From positions 1 through 23,010 of the forward strand of contig JAUROO010000020.1 in the NCBI GenBank assembly GCA_030829765.1: DNA of 23,010 nt, read 5' to 3'. This document shows positions 1 to 11,286 of this stretch, piece after piece. Within the stretch, counting starts at the first letter, position 1. Every line of letters begins with the position of its first letter. The position numbers were made by a program, and so were the translations under genes. Under the pieces are notes generated by a model. It was not told the DNA's origin. It saw nothing but the letters and a program-made list of their open reading frames with translations, and did not search any database. The stretch is from Miltoncostaeales bacterium (GTDB lineage: Bacteria > Actinomycetota > Thermoleophilia > Miltoncostaeales > Miltoncostaeaceae).

Positions 1-567
1 CGCGGCGCAGCCGTGGCCGCGGGCAATGTCGAGGCATCCAGCCGGATTGCGGACGCCGTGCTCGGCGCCCTCGCCGGGGCCGTGGATGTTCCCGCCCAGG
101 GCCAGGGAACGATGAACAACCTCACGCTGGGCTTCGCAGGGCGCGTGTATTTCGAGACCCTCGGTGGCGGGCAGGGCGCGTCATCCGGGGCCCCGGGACC
201 GTCGGCCGTGCATGTGGCCATGAGCAACACCCTCAACACCCCCGTCGAGGCCCTCGAGGTGGCGATGCCCGTGCGCGTCGAGCGCTACGCCGTTCGCCGC
301 GGATCGGGCGGCGACGGGGGCCACAGGGGCGGCGACGGCGTCATCCGGCGCATCCGGGTGCTTGAGGACGCCGACGTATCGCTCATCGCCGAGCGCCGCC
401 GATCCGCACCGGCCGGTGCGGCGGGCGGGGGGAGCGGCGAGGTCGGCCAGACCCTCATCGATGACGTGCCCGTGGCGGGGAAGTGGCGCGGGCGGCTTCC
501 CGCCGGGACGGTCATCGAGCAGCGCACCCCGGGTGGGGGTGGTCACGGCGCGCCGGACGCGCCCTGA
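1..567 (+). CDS. Hydantoinase B / oxoprolinase family protein, C-terminal part (5' end outside window)
   Basis: The reading frame is open from base 1, so the gene starts upstream; 188 residues and a TGA stop are visible. The fragment carries the typical C-terminal signature of the HyuB/5-oxoprolinase-beta/acetone carboxylase-alpha family. This includes GNVEASSRIADAV, GQGTMNNLTLG, YFETLGGGQGA, SNTLNTPVEALE and the Gly-rich RRGSGGDGGHRGGDG, and it ends in TPGGGGHG. Members usually act with an HyuA-type ATPase subunit in ATP-dependent opening of hydantoin or 5-oxoproline rings, or in ketone carboxylation. Substrate cannot be told from this fragment. The partner gene would be expected upstream, outside the window. 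It converges with the LytR_C gene, with only 4 bp between the two stops and no visible terminator hairpin. Confidence 0.9.
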   Translation, partial: RGAAVAAGNVEASSRIADAVLGALAGAVDVPAQGQGTMNNLTLGFAGRVYFETLGGGQGASSGAPGPSAVHVAMSNTLNTPVEALEVAMPVRVERYAVRRGSGGDGGHRGGDGVIRRIRVLEDADVSLIAERRRSAPAGAAGGGSGEVGQTLIDDVPVAGKWRGRLPAGTVIEQRTPGGGGHGAPDAP

Positions 568-571
568 CCCG

Positions 572-1462
572 CTACTTCGCCAGGTCGGTGCCCACGATCA
601 CCACGGCGTCGGCGGTGCCGATGCGCCCCTGCGCAAGGGAGTCCACCTCGACGGCCCGGGTGATCCCCAGGTCCTTGGCCAGGTTCCACCCAACTTCCCT
701 GCGGCCCTTCACGTACTGCACCAGGGAGTCCGTGAGGCCCTGCTTCGAGGCGTTGTCCACCACCCCGAGCGTGTAGCCGTCGGCCTGCACGCGCGGCGCC
801 ACCTTGTTGGCGGCCGCGCCCGTGACATTGCTGGCGTTCAGCACTGCCACCGTGTACGCCGCCTTGTTCGCGAGCGGGGGAACGTCCTCCGGCACGATGC
901 CGCTGTCCGTCGTGGTGGTCCCCGTGGATGCCTGCGTGGTGGACTGGGCCGCCGCCGGCGTACCAGCGGATCCGTCATCCCGGATGAACAGGTACCAGCC
1001 CCCGGCGCCCAGCAGGCCGATCACCACGATGGCGATCGCCCCGAGCACCAGCCCGCGGCCCGCCGCATCATCGGCATCATCAGCGCCGGCCTCGTCCGCG
1101 CGGGCGCGTGACCTCCGGGCCTCCTTCTCCGCGGCCTTCGCCGCGGCCGCCTGGCGCGCGGTCTGCCGCGACTGGGCAGGGGCAGCCGCGGCCTCGGTGC
1201 CCGGCAACCTGTCATCGGGCTCCGACGGGGACGCGTCGGGTGCAGCGTCCTCGGCCGGGGCCTCCGCAACAGCGGATGACTGCGCGCGAACCGCGCGCAC
1301 CCGCTCCAGCGAGGGTGCGGCGGCAGGCGGCACGGGCGGGCCGATGCGCTCCTCGAGTTCCCTGAGCGAGCGCCCCTGCCGGAGGATGATGACGGCCAGC
1401 ACCACGAAGGCGGCCAGGCCGACTCCGGCAGCCGCCAGGATGATGATGTCCACTGCGTCCAC
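572..1462 (-). CDS. Membrane protein with C-terminal LytR_C domain
   Basis: This 296-residue protein has two predicted membrane segments, about residues 6-27 and 137-160. A charged, Ala/Glu/Arg-rich linker lies between them (about 30-135) and is probably cytoplasmic because it is rich in Arg and Lys. A Thr/Ser-rich stretch (165-185) follows, and the globular end (about 202-294) resembles the LytR_C domain: TVAVLNASNVTGAA at its start and ADAVVIVGTDL at its end. LytR_C is normally found at the C-terminus of LytR-CpsA-Psr cell-wall ligases. No catalytic LCP domain is present here, so an enzymatic role is not supported; the domain would face outside the membrane. The GTG start is supported by a TAGCGT box 9 nt upstream; a second GTG three codons in is possible. 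It lies 32 bp downstream of rel on the same strand. Confidence 0.8.
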   Translation of the reverse strand: MDAVDIIILAAAGVGLAAFVVLAVIILRQGRSLRELEERIGPPVPPAAAPSLERVRAVRAQSSAVAEAPAEDAAPDASPSEPDDRLPGTEAAAAPAQSRQTARQAAAAKAAEKEARRSRARADEAGADDADDAAGRGLVLGAIAIVVIGLLGAGGWYLFIRDDGSAGTPAAAQSTTQASTGTTTTDSGIVPEDVPPLANKAAYTVAVLNASNVTGAAANKVAPRVQADGYTLGVVDNASKQGLTDSLVQYVKGRREVGWNLAKDLGITRAVEVDSLAQGRIGTADAVVIVGTDLAK

Positions 1463-1471
1463 TGCGGGGGG

Positions 1472-1477
1472 ACGCTA
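1472..1477 (-). promoter_or_regulatory. Candidate -10 box for the LytR_C gene (leaderless)
   Basis: On the minus strand, TAGCGT, preceded by TGG (extended -10-like), ends 9 nt before the GTG start. At this distance transcription would begin at or next to the start codon. No Shine-Dalgarno sequence is seen. No clear -35 element was identified in the GC-rich sequence upstream. Confidence 0.45.
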
Positions 1478-1494
1478 CCAGCAGCGCGGGACGG

Positions 1495-3717
1495 TCAGGC
1501 GCCCGGGGTCACCCGGTAGGCGTCGAACACCGAGTCCACATTGCGCAGATGGCTCGTGAGCCCCCGCAGGGTGTCGACGTCAGCCATTTCCAGCACGAAG
1601 CGGTGGCGCGCCATCTGGTCATCCACCTGGCAGTTCGCCGCGACGATGTTCACCCCGTTCTCGGCGATGGTGCGCGAGATGTCCTCGAGCAGTCGGTGAC
1701 GGTCCCATGCCTCGACCGCGAGCTCCACGCGGAACGACTGCCTGCTCTCGCCGCCCCACGCGACCGGCGTGAAGCGCTCGGGGCTTCGCATCAGCGCGCG
1801 GGCATTCGGGCAGTCCTCCCGGTGGATCGTGATGCCGCGCCCCAGCGAGATGTACCCGACGATGTCGTCGCCGGGGACGGGCTTGCAGCACTTGGCCAGA
1901 CGGACCATCACATCGGCCACGCCCTCGATCTCGATGCCGAGGTCGCTCGACGGGGCGGACTGCCGGGCGCGGCCCTCGCGGGCGTCGGGCAGGGCGGGAG
2001 CCGCCTGCACCTCGGCGTCGTCGAGCTTGATGCCCGCGATGATCTTGTTGACCACGAGCTGCACGGAGGTCTTGCCCGACCCGAGCGAGATGTAGAAGTC
2101 CTCCGCGCGCTTGAACCCCATCTCCTGGATGACCTCGGCGAACAGCGGGGACCCGACGATGCGCTGCGATGGCAACCCGGCCTTGCGCAGGGCGTCCTGG
2201 AGCATCTCGCGCCCATGGTGCTCGGCGTCCTCGCGCTGCTCGCGGCTGAAGAAGGAACGGATCTTCGACCGGGCCTTGGAGGTCTGCACCACCGACAGCC
2301 AGTCCCGCGAGGGCCCGCGGGGCGCCTTGGAGGTGAGGATCTCCACGAAGTCGCCCGACTCGAGCGTGTGGGTAAGCGGCACGATGCGGCCGTTCACCTT
2401 GGCTCCCACGCAGCGGTGCCCCACGTCCGTATGCACGTCGTAGGCGAAGTCGAGGGGCGTCGCCCCCGCCTGGAGCGCGCGGACCTCGCCCTTCGGGGTG
2501 AAGACGTACACCTCCTGCGAGTACAGGTCGCTGCGCAGGCTCTCCATGAACTCGCCGGGGTCCGTCGTGTCCTGCTGCCAGTCCATCATCTGCGAGAGCC
2601 ACTCGAGCCCTTCGCCCGAGCCGCTGCTGCCGCGCCCATCCGCCTTGTACATCCAGTGGGCCGCCACCCCATACTCGGCGGTGTGGTGCATCTCGGGGGT
2701 GCGGATCTGGATCTCCAGCGGAGCTCCCTGCGGTCCGATCACCGTGGTGTGCAGCGACTGGTACATGTTCAGCCGCGGCATGGCGATGTAGTCCTTGAAC
2801 CGCCCCGGCATGGGCTTCCAGAGCGAATGGATGATTCCCACCGCGCCGTAGCAGTCCTTCACCGATTCCACGATCACCCGCATCGCGGTGAGGTCGTAGA
2901 TCTCGTTGAACTCCTTGCCCTTGCGGGTCATCTTCTCGTAGATCGAGTAGAAGTGCTTGGCGCGCCCGGTGATCTCCACGGGCTCGATCCCCACCTCGCG
3001 CAGTTCCGCCCGCAGGATCTCGCCTGCGTCGTGCACGTAGTCCTCGCGGTCGCCGCGCCGCTGGTTGACCATCTGCTGGATCTCCGCGTAGCGCTTCGGG
3101 TGCAGCGCGGCGAACGAGAGGTCCTCCAGCTCCCACTTGAGCGAGTGGATACCCAGGCGATGGGCCAGCGGCGCATAGACCTCCAGCGTCTCGCGCGCCT
3201 TCTGCATCTGCTTGGCCTTGCTCATGTACGACAGCGTGCGCATGTTGTGGAGGCGGTCGGCCAACTTGACCAGCAGCACGCGGATGTCGGACGACATCGA
3301 GATGATGAGCTTGCGGTAGTTCTCGGCCTGCCGCTCCTCCTGGCTCTCGAAGTGGATGCGCGTGAGCTTGGTGACGCCATCCACCAGGGCCGCCACCTGC
3401 GGGCCGAACGCCGCCTCCACGTCATCGCGCGTGGCTCCGGTGTCCTCCACCACGTCGTGGAGCAGCGCCGCCTGGATGGTCTCGGCGTCCAGCCCGAGCC
3501 CCGCGGCGATGCGCGCCACCCCAAGAGGATGAGTGATGTAGGGATCGCCCGAGTGCCGCTGCTGATCGCGGTGCCGTTCCTCGGCGAAGGCATATGCGCG
3601 CCGGATGGCGTCCACGTCGGAGTCCGGATGGTGCGCCAGGACCTCCCGCACGAGGCCCTCGACGTCCGCGTCGCCCGTGGGCGACGTGAGTCCGAGGTCT
3701 GCGAGGGGAGTGCCCAT
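1495..3717 (-). CDS. rel: Bifunctional (p)ppGpp synthetase/hydrolase, RelA/SpoT family
   Basis: This is a full-length 740-residue Rel protein that makes and degrades the alarmone (p)ppGpp. Domains in order: an HD hydrolase with HDVVEDT at 87-93 and the helix around KLADRLHNMR (151-160); a synthetase around 240-355 with RFKD at 306-309; a TGS domain (about 402-463); a conserved-cysteine region with LAKCCKPVPGD (C610, C611) and EDCPNA; and an ACT domain (about 662-738). The RxKD form of the synthetase motif and the intact HD residues are known features of bifunctional enzymes, as opposed to the ExDD form of monofunctional RelA. The ATG start lies only 5 bp after the recJ stop. A TATCGT box that runs into that stop sits 7 nt before the ATG, so rel may have its own leaderless promoter. 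Actinobacterial rel often follows secD-secF-apt; no apt gene is present here. Confidence 0.97.
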   Translation of the reverse strand: MGTPLADLGLTSPTGDADVEGLVREVLAHHPDSDVDAIRRAYAFAEERHRDQQRHSGDPYITHPLGVARIAAGLGLDAETIQAALLHDVVEDTGATRDDVEAAFGPQVAALVDGVTKLTRIHFESQEERQAENYRKLIISMSSDIRVLLVKLADRLHNMRTLSYMSKAKQMQKARETLEVYAPLAHRLGIHSLKWELEDLSFAALHPKRYAEIQQMVNQRRGDREDYVHDAGEILRAELREVGIEPVEITGRAKHFYSIYEKMTRKGKEFNEIYDLTAMRVIVESVKDCYGAVGIIHSLWKPMPGRFKDYIAMPRLNMYQSLHTTVIGPQGAPLEIQIRTPEMHHTAEYGVAAHWMYKADGRGSSGSGEGLEWLSQMMDWQQDTTDPGEFMESLRSDLYSQEVYVFTPKGEVRALQAGATPLDFAYDVHTDVGHRCVGAKVNGRIVPLTHTLESGDFVEILTSKAPRGPSRDWLSVVQTSKARSKIRSFFSREQREDAEHHGREMLQDALRKAGLPSQRIVGSPLFAEVIQEMGFKRAEDFYISLGSGKTSVQLVVNKIIAGIKLDDAEVQAAPALPDAREGRARQSAPSSDLGIEIEGVADVMVRLAKCCKPVPGDDIVGYISLGRGITIHREDCPNARALMRSPERFTPVAWGGESRQSFRVELAVEAWDRHRLLEDISRTIAENGVNIVAANCQVDDQMARHRFVLEMADVDTLRGLTSHLRNVDSVFDAYRVTPGA

Positions 3718-3722
3718 GGTCC

Positions 3723-6383
3723 CTACGATAACGCGCGGGTCATGCCATGCAGCGCATCCGGCACGGCCCCGAACAGGTCGGTGGTCATGGCGCGGCCCGC
3801 CATGGCAGCGGCCTCGTCGGCGAGCGCACGGGCACGACGCCCGATCGCCCCGGCCGCGAGGTCCGCGCGCGGCGCCCCCGGCACCACGCGCACCCCGTCG
3901 TCACCCACCACCACCAGGCCCGCCTCGGCAAGCGCCGCAAGGGCCACCGCCACCGCGCGGGGCGCGCGGACGACCGGCCCGGCGCCGGCAAGCGCCGCAT
4001 CGGCGGCCGGGCCCCAGGGCAGCAGCGCCCCGTCCGCGGGCAGGCCGCGCCAGATACCCGCGGCCACGTCCCGCACCGCGAGGTCGGCCTGCATCACGCG
4101 CAGGGCGAGGCCGGTCTCGTCGGGACCCCACGCCAGGTGCACGGTGCGCCCGGCACCGGCGACCCGCAGCCAGCCCGCATCGACGTCGGTCACGGGCGGG
4201 TCGATAACCACCAGATGCACGCCGGCGGGAAGATCCACCTCGCACAGGGCGCGGTAGTCGAGCAGGGCCAGTACGCGCCCTCCGCGCGCGAGGGCGAGGC
4301 GATCACGGATGGCCGCCGCATCGCAGCGGTCCCCCCCGATCACCGCGGCATCCACCCCGAGGCGGCCGGGGGCGAGCACATCCCGCAGGGCCGCGCGGCG
4401 GCGGGGGATGTCCGCGACCACCGCGGCCACGCCGGCATCGGCGTATGCCAGCGCGCACACCAGGGCGAGACCGCGACCCTCACCCCGGCGGTCCCGGACC
4501 ATGGCCGGAGGCGCGATCCCTGCCACGGGTGCGATGGGGCCGAACGGGTCAGCCACCATGTCGGGCAGGCGCGCAGGGTCCAGCCGCCACGCGCAGGCGG
4601 CGCTGCAGGCCTCGGCGCACGCTCCGGGCGGATCGGGGCCCGACGGCAGCGGGGCAAGGGCGTCGAGGGAGACGCGCGGGCCCGTGGTGTCCTGCCAGCG
4701 CTCCACCTGGAGGCGCGCGATGGCGTCGAAGCGCGCATCAGGGCCCGCCTCCTCGACCGCCGCCGCATCGCGGCCCATCGAGAAGCCGATGGCGGGCGCC
4801 GTCACGCCGCCCGCCACCAGGCGTGCGCGCAGGTGACGGCCCTCGCCCACGCGACTGACCCCGGTCACGGCGCACCCCGGCACCACCAGCTCAGGCTCGG
4901 GATTGCCGCGCCCGAAGGGAGCCAGCGCCTCGAGCGCCTCCGCGGTCGCAAGCGTGAGGTCGGCACCGGCCACGACGGCGTCCACCGCCCGGGTGCGGGC
5001 CCGGAGCAGGTCGGCGCGCCTGCCCGCGGCGGCGGACTGGAGCTCCTCGCGGAAGGCGGGGATGTCATCGGCGGCGAGCGATACGCCCACCGCACCCGCA
5101 TGTCCACCCCACCTCGTCAGGCTCCCGGCGGCCTCGGCCACGATCGCGTGCAGGTCGAGGCCCGGCAGGCTCCGGCCCGACCCCTTGGCGGTCGCCCCGT
5201 CGGTGGCCAGCACGATCGCAGGGCGCCCGAAGCGTTCCACCAGCCGGGACGCCACGATCCCGACCACGCCCTCATGCCAGCCATCACCGGCGACGACGGT
5301 GACGCCCGAGCCGGCGCCCGAGCCGGGCGCAGCCTCGACCATCGCGATGGCCTCGGCGGTGACCTGCCGCTCCACCTCGCGTCGACGCCCATTCATGGCC
5401 CACAACTCTTCCGCGCGCGCGCGTGCCGCAGCCGGGTCGTCCTCGAGCAGCAGATCGAGGGCGAGACCGGCATCACCCAAGCGGCCGGCGGCGTTGATGG
5501 CGGGTGCGATCGTGAACGACAGGCCGCGTGGCGTGATCCCCCGGTGCCCCTGGCCGGCGGCTGCCAGGAGGGCAACGATGCCCGGGCGCTCGCCGCGTCG
5601 GATGGAGCGGAGCGCGCGGTGCACCAGCCGGCGGTTCCCGCCCACCAGAGGTACCGCGTCGGCCACCGTCGCGATGCCCGCGAGGTCGACGCCGTCGTCT
5701 GCCCCCGGGCCGAGCAGGTCCGTGTCGCCACCGGCAAGCACGCGGGCGACATCGAACACCACCCCGGCAGCGGCGGGCAGGGCATCCATGCCGCGCCCGA
5801 GGGCGGGGTTGGCCAGGATCCCGGGGGGCCGCGCGCCCGCGGCGAGGTGATGGTCGAGGACGATCACATCCATCCCGAGTTCGTCCGCACGCCGCAGCTC
5901 CTCCACGCTGGAGGTACCGCAGTCCACGCACACGAGCACGGTGGCGCCGCGCGCCGCGAGGTCCTCAACGGCCTGCTCGGATACCCCGTAGCCGTCGGTG
6001 AAGCGGCTCGGGATGAAGGTGCTCACCGTTCCCCCGCGCGCGCGGAGCGCCCCGGCGAGGATGGCAGTGGAGCACACGCCGTCGCAGTCGTAGTCGCCGT
6101 GCACGGCGACGTGCTCGCCGCGCGCGATGGCCTCGCGCAGCCGGGCAGCCGCCTCACCCACGCCGGCGATCGCCTGGGGGTCCCCCAGCGGGCCGTCCGC
6201 CGCGAGGAAGTCCCGCGCGTCCGCGGGATCCGACAGCCCGCGGCGCGCCAGCACCCAGGCGACGGGCTCGGGGCACCCCAGGGCATCCTCCAGCCGGAGG
6301 ACATCCCCGTACGCCACCCGCTCCGCGCGCCATGCAGGCGGAGCATCCTCCGCGGTGGCCGGGATGTCGCCGTGCGCGCTCAA
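3723..6383 (-). CDS. recJ: Single-stranded-DNA-specific exonuclease RecJ with long C-terminal extension
   Basis: RecJ is a 5'-3' single-strand exonuclease of the DHH phosphoesterase family, used in recombination and mismatch/base-excision repair. Metal-binding motifs are intact: DYDCDG (97-102), VDCGTSS (153-159) and LDHHL (176-180). The DHHA1 region follows with GDGWHEGVVGIVASR (366-380) and RWGGHAGAVG (424-433), then an OB-fold region with GRGNPEP (491-497) up to about 575. At 886 residues it is far longer than a roughly 570-residue core. The extra C-terminal 300 residues start with a C-x3-C-x3-C cluster (C589, C593, C597) and contain a hydrophobic strand ending LVVIDPP (724-730). The TTG start is supported by a TACGAT box 8 nt upstream; an in-frame GTG at 6317 is the next option. 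It lies 33 bp after the ABC1-kinase gene. Confidence 0.96.
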   Translation of the reverse strand: MSAHGDIPATAEDAPPAWRAERVAYGDVLRLEDALGCPEPVAWVLARRGLSDPADARDFLAADGPLGDPQAIAGVGEAAARLREAIARGEHVAVHGDYDCDGVCSTAILAGALRARGGTVSTFIPSRFTDGYGVSEQAVEDLAARGATVLVCVDCGTSSVEELRRADELGMDVIVLDHHLAAGARPPGILANPALGRGMDALPAAAGVVFDVARVLAGGDTDLLGPGADDGVDLAGIATVADAVPLVGGNRRLVHRALRSIRRGERPGIVALLAAAGQGHRGITPRGLSFTIAPAINAAGRLGDAGLALDLLLEDDPAAARARAEELWAMNGRRREVERQVTAEAIAMVEAAPGSGAGSGVTVVAGDGWHEGVVGIVASRLVERFGRPAIVLATDGATAKGSGRSLPGLDLHAIVAEAAGSLTRWGGHAGAVGVSLAADDIPAFREELQSAAAGRRADLLRARTRAVDAVVAGADLTLATAEALEALAPFGRGNPEPELVVPGCAVTGVSRVGEGRHLRARLVAGGVTAPAIGFSMGRDAAAVEEAGPDARFDAIARLQVERWQDTTGPRVSLDALAPLPSGPDPPGACAEACSAACAWRLDPARLPDMVADPFGPIAPVAGIAPPAMVRDRRGEGRGLALVCALAYADAGVAAVVADIPRRRAALRDVLAPGRLGVDAAVIGGDRCDAAAIRDRLALARGGRVLALLDYRALCEVDLPAGVHLVVIDPPVTDVDAGWLRVAGAGRTVHLAWGPDETGLALRVMQADLAVRDVAAGIWRGLPADGALLPWGPAADAALAGAGPVVRAPRAVAVALAALAEAGLVVVGDDGVRVVPGAPRADLAAGAIGRRARALADEAAAMAGRAMTTDLFGAVPDALHGMTRALS
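3725..3730 (-). promoter_or_regulatory. Candidate -10 box for rel (leaderless)
   Basis: The minus-strand hexamer TATCGT ends 7 nt before the rel ATG. Its last base is the first base of the recJ TAG stop codon. The spacing fits a transcript starting at the ATG. No Shine-Dalgarno is evident. Confidence 0.5.
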
Positions 6384-6391
6384 CCCGCCCG

Positions 6392-6397
6392 ATCGTA
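6392..6397 (-). promoter_or_regulatory. Candidate -10 box for recJ (leaderless)
   Basis: The minus-strand hexamer TACGAT lies in the 33-bp gap after the ABC1-kinase gene and ends 8 nt before the TTG start of recJ. This supports the unusual TTG start over the downstream GTG. No -35 element was identified. Confidence 0.5.
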
Positions 6398-6416
6398 ATG
6401 CGGCGGCCGGATGCCG

Positions 6417-8075
6417 CTACCAGTTGCCGCTTCGCACCATCCCGATCACCAGCCACCCGAAGAGGACGAGCCCGGCGACGAACCCCGGTACGCCGACAAG
6501 GGCGAGGCCGAACAGGCGCGGTCCCTCCGTGACGAACGTGCCGATGATGCCCGACGCCAGGATGACGGCAGCGGAGACCAAGGCGATTGCCAGACGGTTC
6601 GCGGCGATCAGCGCCTTGTCGCTGGCCTCCTTCAGCTCCTCCAGATCGATGGCGACATGCACCTCGCCATCCTTGAACTCCTCGAGGAGCTCACCGAGCT
6701 GCAGCGGGTACTCGAGCAGCGCGCTCGCGTAGCGACCCACGTCCGTCTGCACCCGCTGCGAGATGCGCTCGGGGCTGTACTTCGCGAACATCAGCCTGCG
6801 GGCATACGGGCGGGCGGTCTCGAACACGTTGAAGTCCGGCGAGATCTCCAGTGCAACCCCTGCGAGGGTCGCGAGGGCCTTGTCCAGCAGGATCCACCGG
6901 GACGGCAGCGTGATGTCCAGCGCGTAGATGACCCCGAACAGCTCGTGCAGGATCTCGCGCACGTCGAGCTCGTCCATGGACATGCCCACGTAGCGGGACA
7001 TCATGTCCTCGAGCCTGCGCCCGAACTCGTCCTCGAGGTCCTTCGGGTAGCGGATGCCGAGCGCCTTGAGGTCACGCGGCAGCCGCTGGGTCTCCTGTCC
7101 GAGGACGTCGCTGAACAGGCGGATGGCCGACTCCCGGTCGGACTGCGAGAGCACCCCCACCATCCCGAAGTCGATGAGGCCGATCTCGTCGGGGGCGAGC
7201 ACGATGATGTTCGCCGGATGCGGATCGGCATGGAACAGGCCGTCGCCGAAGACCATCTGCATCCACGTCTCCGCGATGCGCGTGGCCAGCGTGCGCCGCT
7301 CCTCCTGGCTCATCACGTCCAGTTCGACGTGCGCGAGAGTGGGCCCGTGCAGGCGTTCCTGGGTGAGCACGCGCCCGGTGGTCTGCCGCCAGTACACCCG
7401 GGGCACGCGGACGTGGGGGTTGCCATCGAAATTGCGCCGCACGGCCTCGTCATTGCGGGCCTCGTTGCGGTAGTCGAGCTCCTGCCGCACGGTGCGGGCG
7501 AATTCATCCACCAGGCCCTCGAGGTCGATGAACGACAGCCGCTTCACGCGGTCCTTCGCGAGCCGGGCCAGGCGGTAGAGCAGGTCGATATCGGCGTTCA
7601 GCGTCCGCGAGGCATCGGGGCGCTGGACCTTGACGACCACCTCCTGCCCGCCGGGAAGGCGCGCGGCGTGCACCTGCCCCACCGATGCGCTTCCGAGCGG
7701 CGTGGGGTCGAAGTACTCGAAGGCCTGCTCGAGGGTGAGGCCGAGCTCCTGCTCCACCACCTCGCGGACGGCATCGAGCGACTCGGGGCGCGCCTCGTCC
7801 TGCAGCTTCCGCAGTTCGGCGATGACGTCCGGGGGGACCACGTCGGGTCGGGTGGACAGCAACTGCCCGAACTTGACGAAGGTGGGCCCGAGCTCCTCGA
7901 GCATCTCCCGCAGCCTGCGGCCACGGGTTGCGCGCTCCTCCGGCGTGTCCCCCGACGGGTCCCCGGGGTCCCGCGCCCCGCGGCGTGAGAACACGTACCC
8001 GAAGCCGTGGCGGGTCGCGACCTGCGCGATCTCGCGCAGCCGGGCCAGCGTCCTCCTGCGCTCGCCGTGGCCCAT
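6417..8075 (-). CDS. ABC1/UbiB (AarF)-family protein kinase-like membrane protein
   Basis: This 552-residue member of the ABC1/UbiB/ADCK atypical kinase family shows the diagnostic motifs. These are KFGQ (68-71) in the N-terminal KxGQ extension, the Ala-type nucleotide loop SASVGQVHAA (129-138), a likely VAIK-type lysine in VVKVQRP (K149), catalytic HADPHPAN (282-289) and metal-binding IDFG (301-304). Two hydrophobic segments at the C-terminus (about 490-512 and 520-546) anchor it in the membrane, as in UbiB. Family members support isoprenoid-quinone or lipid metabolism by ATPase or kinase activity; the substrate here is unknown, and nothing in the window shows which quinone is used. The ATG start lies 14 bp after the stop of the phasin-like gene, so co-transcription with it is likely. 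Confidence 0.92.
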   Translation of the reverse strand: MGHGERRRTLARLREIAQVATRHGFGYVFSRRGARDPGDPSGDTPEERATRGRRLREMLEELGPTFVKFGQLLSTRPDVVPPDVIAELRKLQDEARPESLDAVREVVEQELGLTLEQAFEYFDPTPLGSASVGQVHAARLPGGQEVVVKVQRPDASRTLNADIDLLYRLARLAKDRVKRLSFIDLEGLVDEFARTVRQELDYRNEARNDEAVRRNFDGNPHVRVPRVYWRQTTGRVLTQERLHGPTLAHVELDVMSQEERRTLATRIAETWMQMVFGDGLFHADPHPANIIVLAPDEIGLIDFGMVGVLSQSDRESAIRLFSDVLGQETQRLPRDLKALGIRYPKDLEDEFGRRLEDMMSRYVGMSMDELDVREILHELFGVIYALDITLPSRWILLDKALATLAGVALEISPDFNVFETARPYARRLMFAKYSPERISQRVQTDVGRYASALLEYPLQLGELLEEFKDGEVHVAIDLEELKEASDKALIAANRLAIALVSAAVILASGIIGTFVTEGPRLFGLALVGVPGFVAGLVLFGWLVIGMVRSGNW

Positions 8076-8089
8076 GGGCGCGCCCGCCG

Positions 8090-8451
8090 CTAGCCGGTGG
8101 GGGGTGCGTCGCCCGCAGAGGGCGCCGTGCCGGCCGCCTCCTCGAGCAGGCGGATGCGGTGCTCGAGCTCGGCGATGCGCTGGTCCACGTCGGCGATCTC
8201 ATCGCGCTGCGCGATGCCCAGCTCGCGGAGCAGGCCGTGAACGCCGCCCTCGATCTTCCCGACGATGCCCTGCTGCTCCCCGCTGGCGCGCACGCGATCC
8301 ATGAGCCCCTCGACCGTGCGCCGCCCCTCCTCGTCGGTCATCTGCCCGCGGCGGACGAGGTCATCCACGATGCCCTGGGCTCGCTCCCGGGTGAGTGACG
8401 CCGCGCCGACGGCGACGAAGATGGCCTGCTCCACCGCTTCGCGCGGGCTGA

Positions 8452-8455
<4 letters not shown>
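8090..8455 (-). CDS. Phasin/PhaF-like small protein
   Basis: This 121-residue, largely helical protein resembles the polyhydroxyalkanoate granule-associated (PhaF/phasin-like) family. It has an N-terminal helix with VAVGAASLTRERAQGIVDDL, a short segment with RRGQMTDEEGRRTVEGLMDR, and a predicted coiled coil at about 83-107 (EIADVDQRIAELEHRIRLLE). It ends in a flexible Ala/Pro/Gly tail. The ATG start overlaps the secDF stop by 4 bp (ATGA), which suggests translational coupling. The ABC1-kinase gene follows after 14 bp. No PHA synthase or depolymerase lies in the window, so a granule role is a family-based label only; a scaffold or membrane-associated helper for the kinase is equally possible. 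Confidence 0.7.
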
Positions 8456-11247
<2,792 letters not shown>

Positions 11248-11286
11248 CGGGCCCCCGCGGTCAGGCGCGCGCCGATGGCGATGTGC

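Noticed and set aside
1549..6398. Very long plus-strand open frames (about 900 and 880 codons) opposite rel and recJ
   Set aside because: They mirror the high-GC codon bias of the true minus-strand genes. They give Arg/His/Ala-rich proteins without domains, while the opposite frames encode complete, motif-bearing Rel and RecJ.
6411..7988. Long plus-strand open frame opposite the ABC1-kinase gene
   Set aside because: Composition is that of an antisense shadow. The minus strand encodes an intact kinase-family protein with all motifs.
11248..11286. Possible separate gene or regulatory element between yajC and secDF
   Set aside because: The gap is 39 bp, with no start signal, hairpin or TANNNT box at a useful distance. 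It reads as a simple operon spacer.
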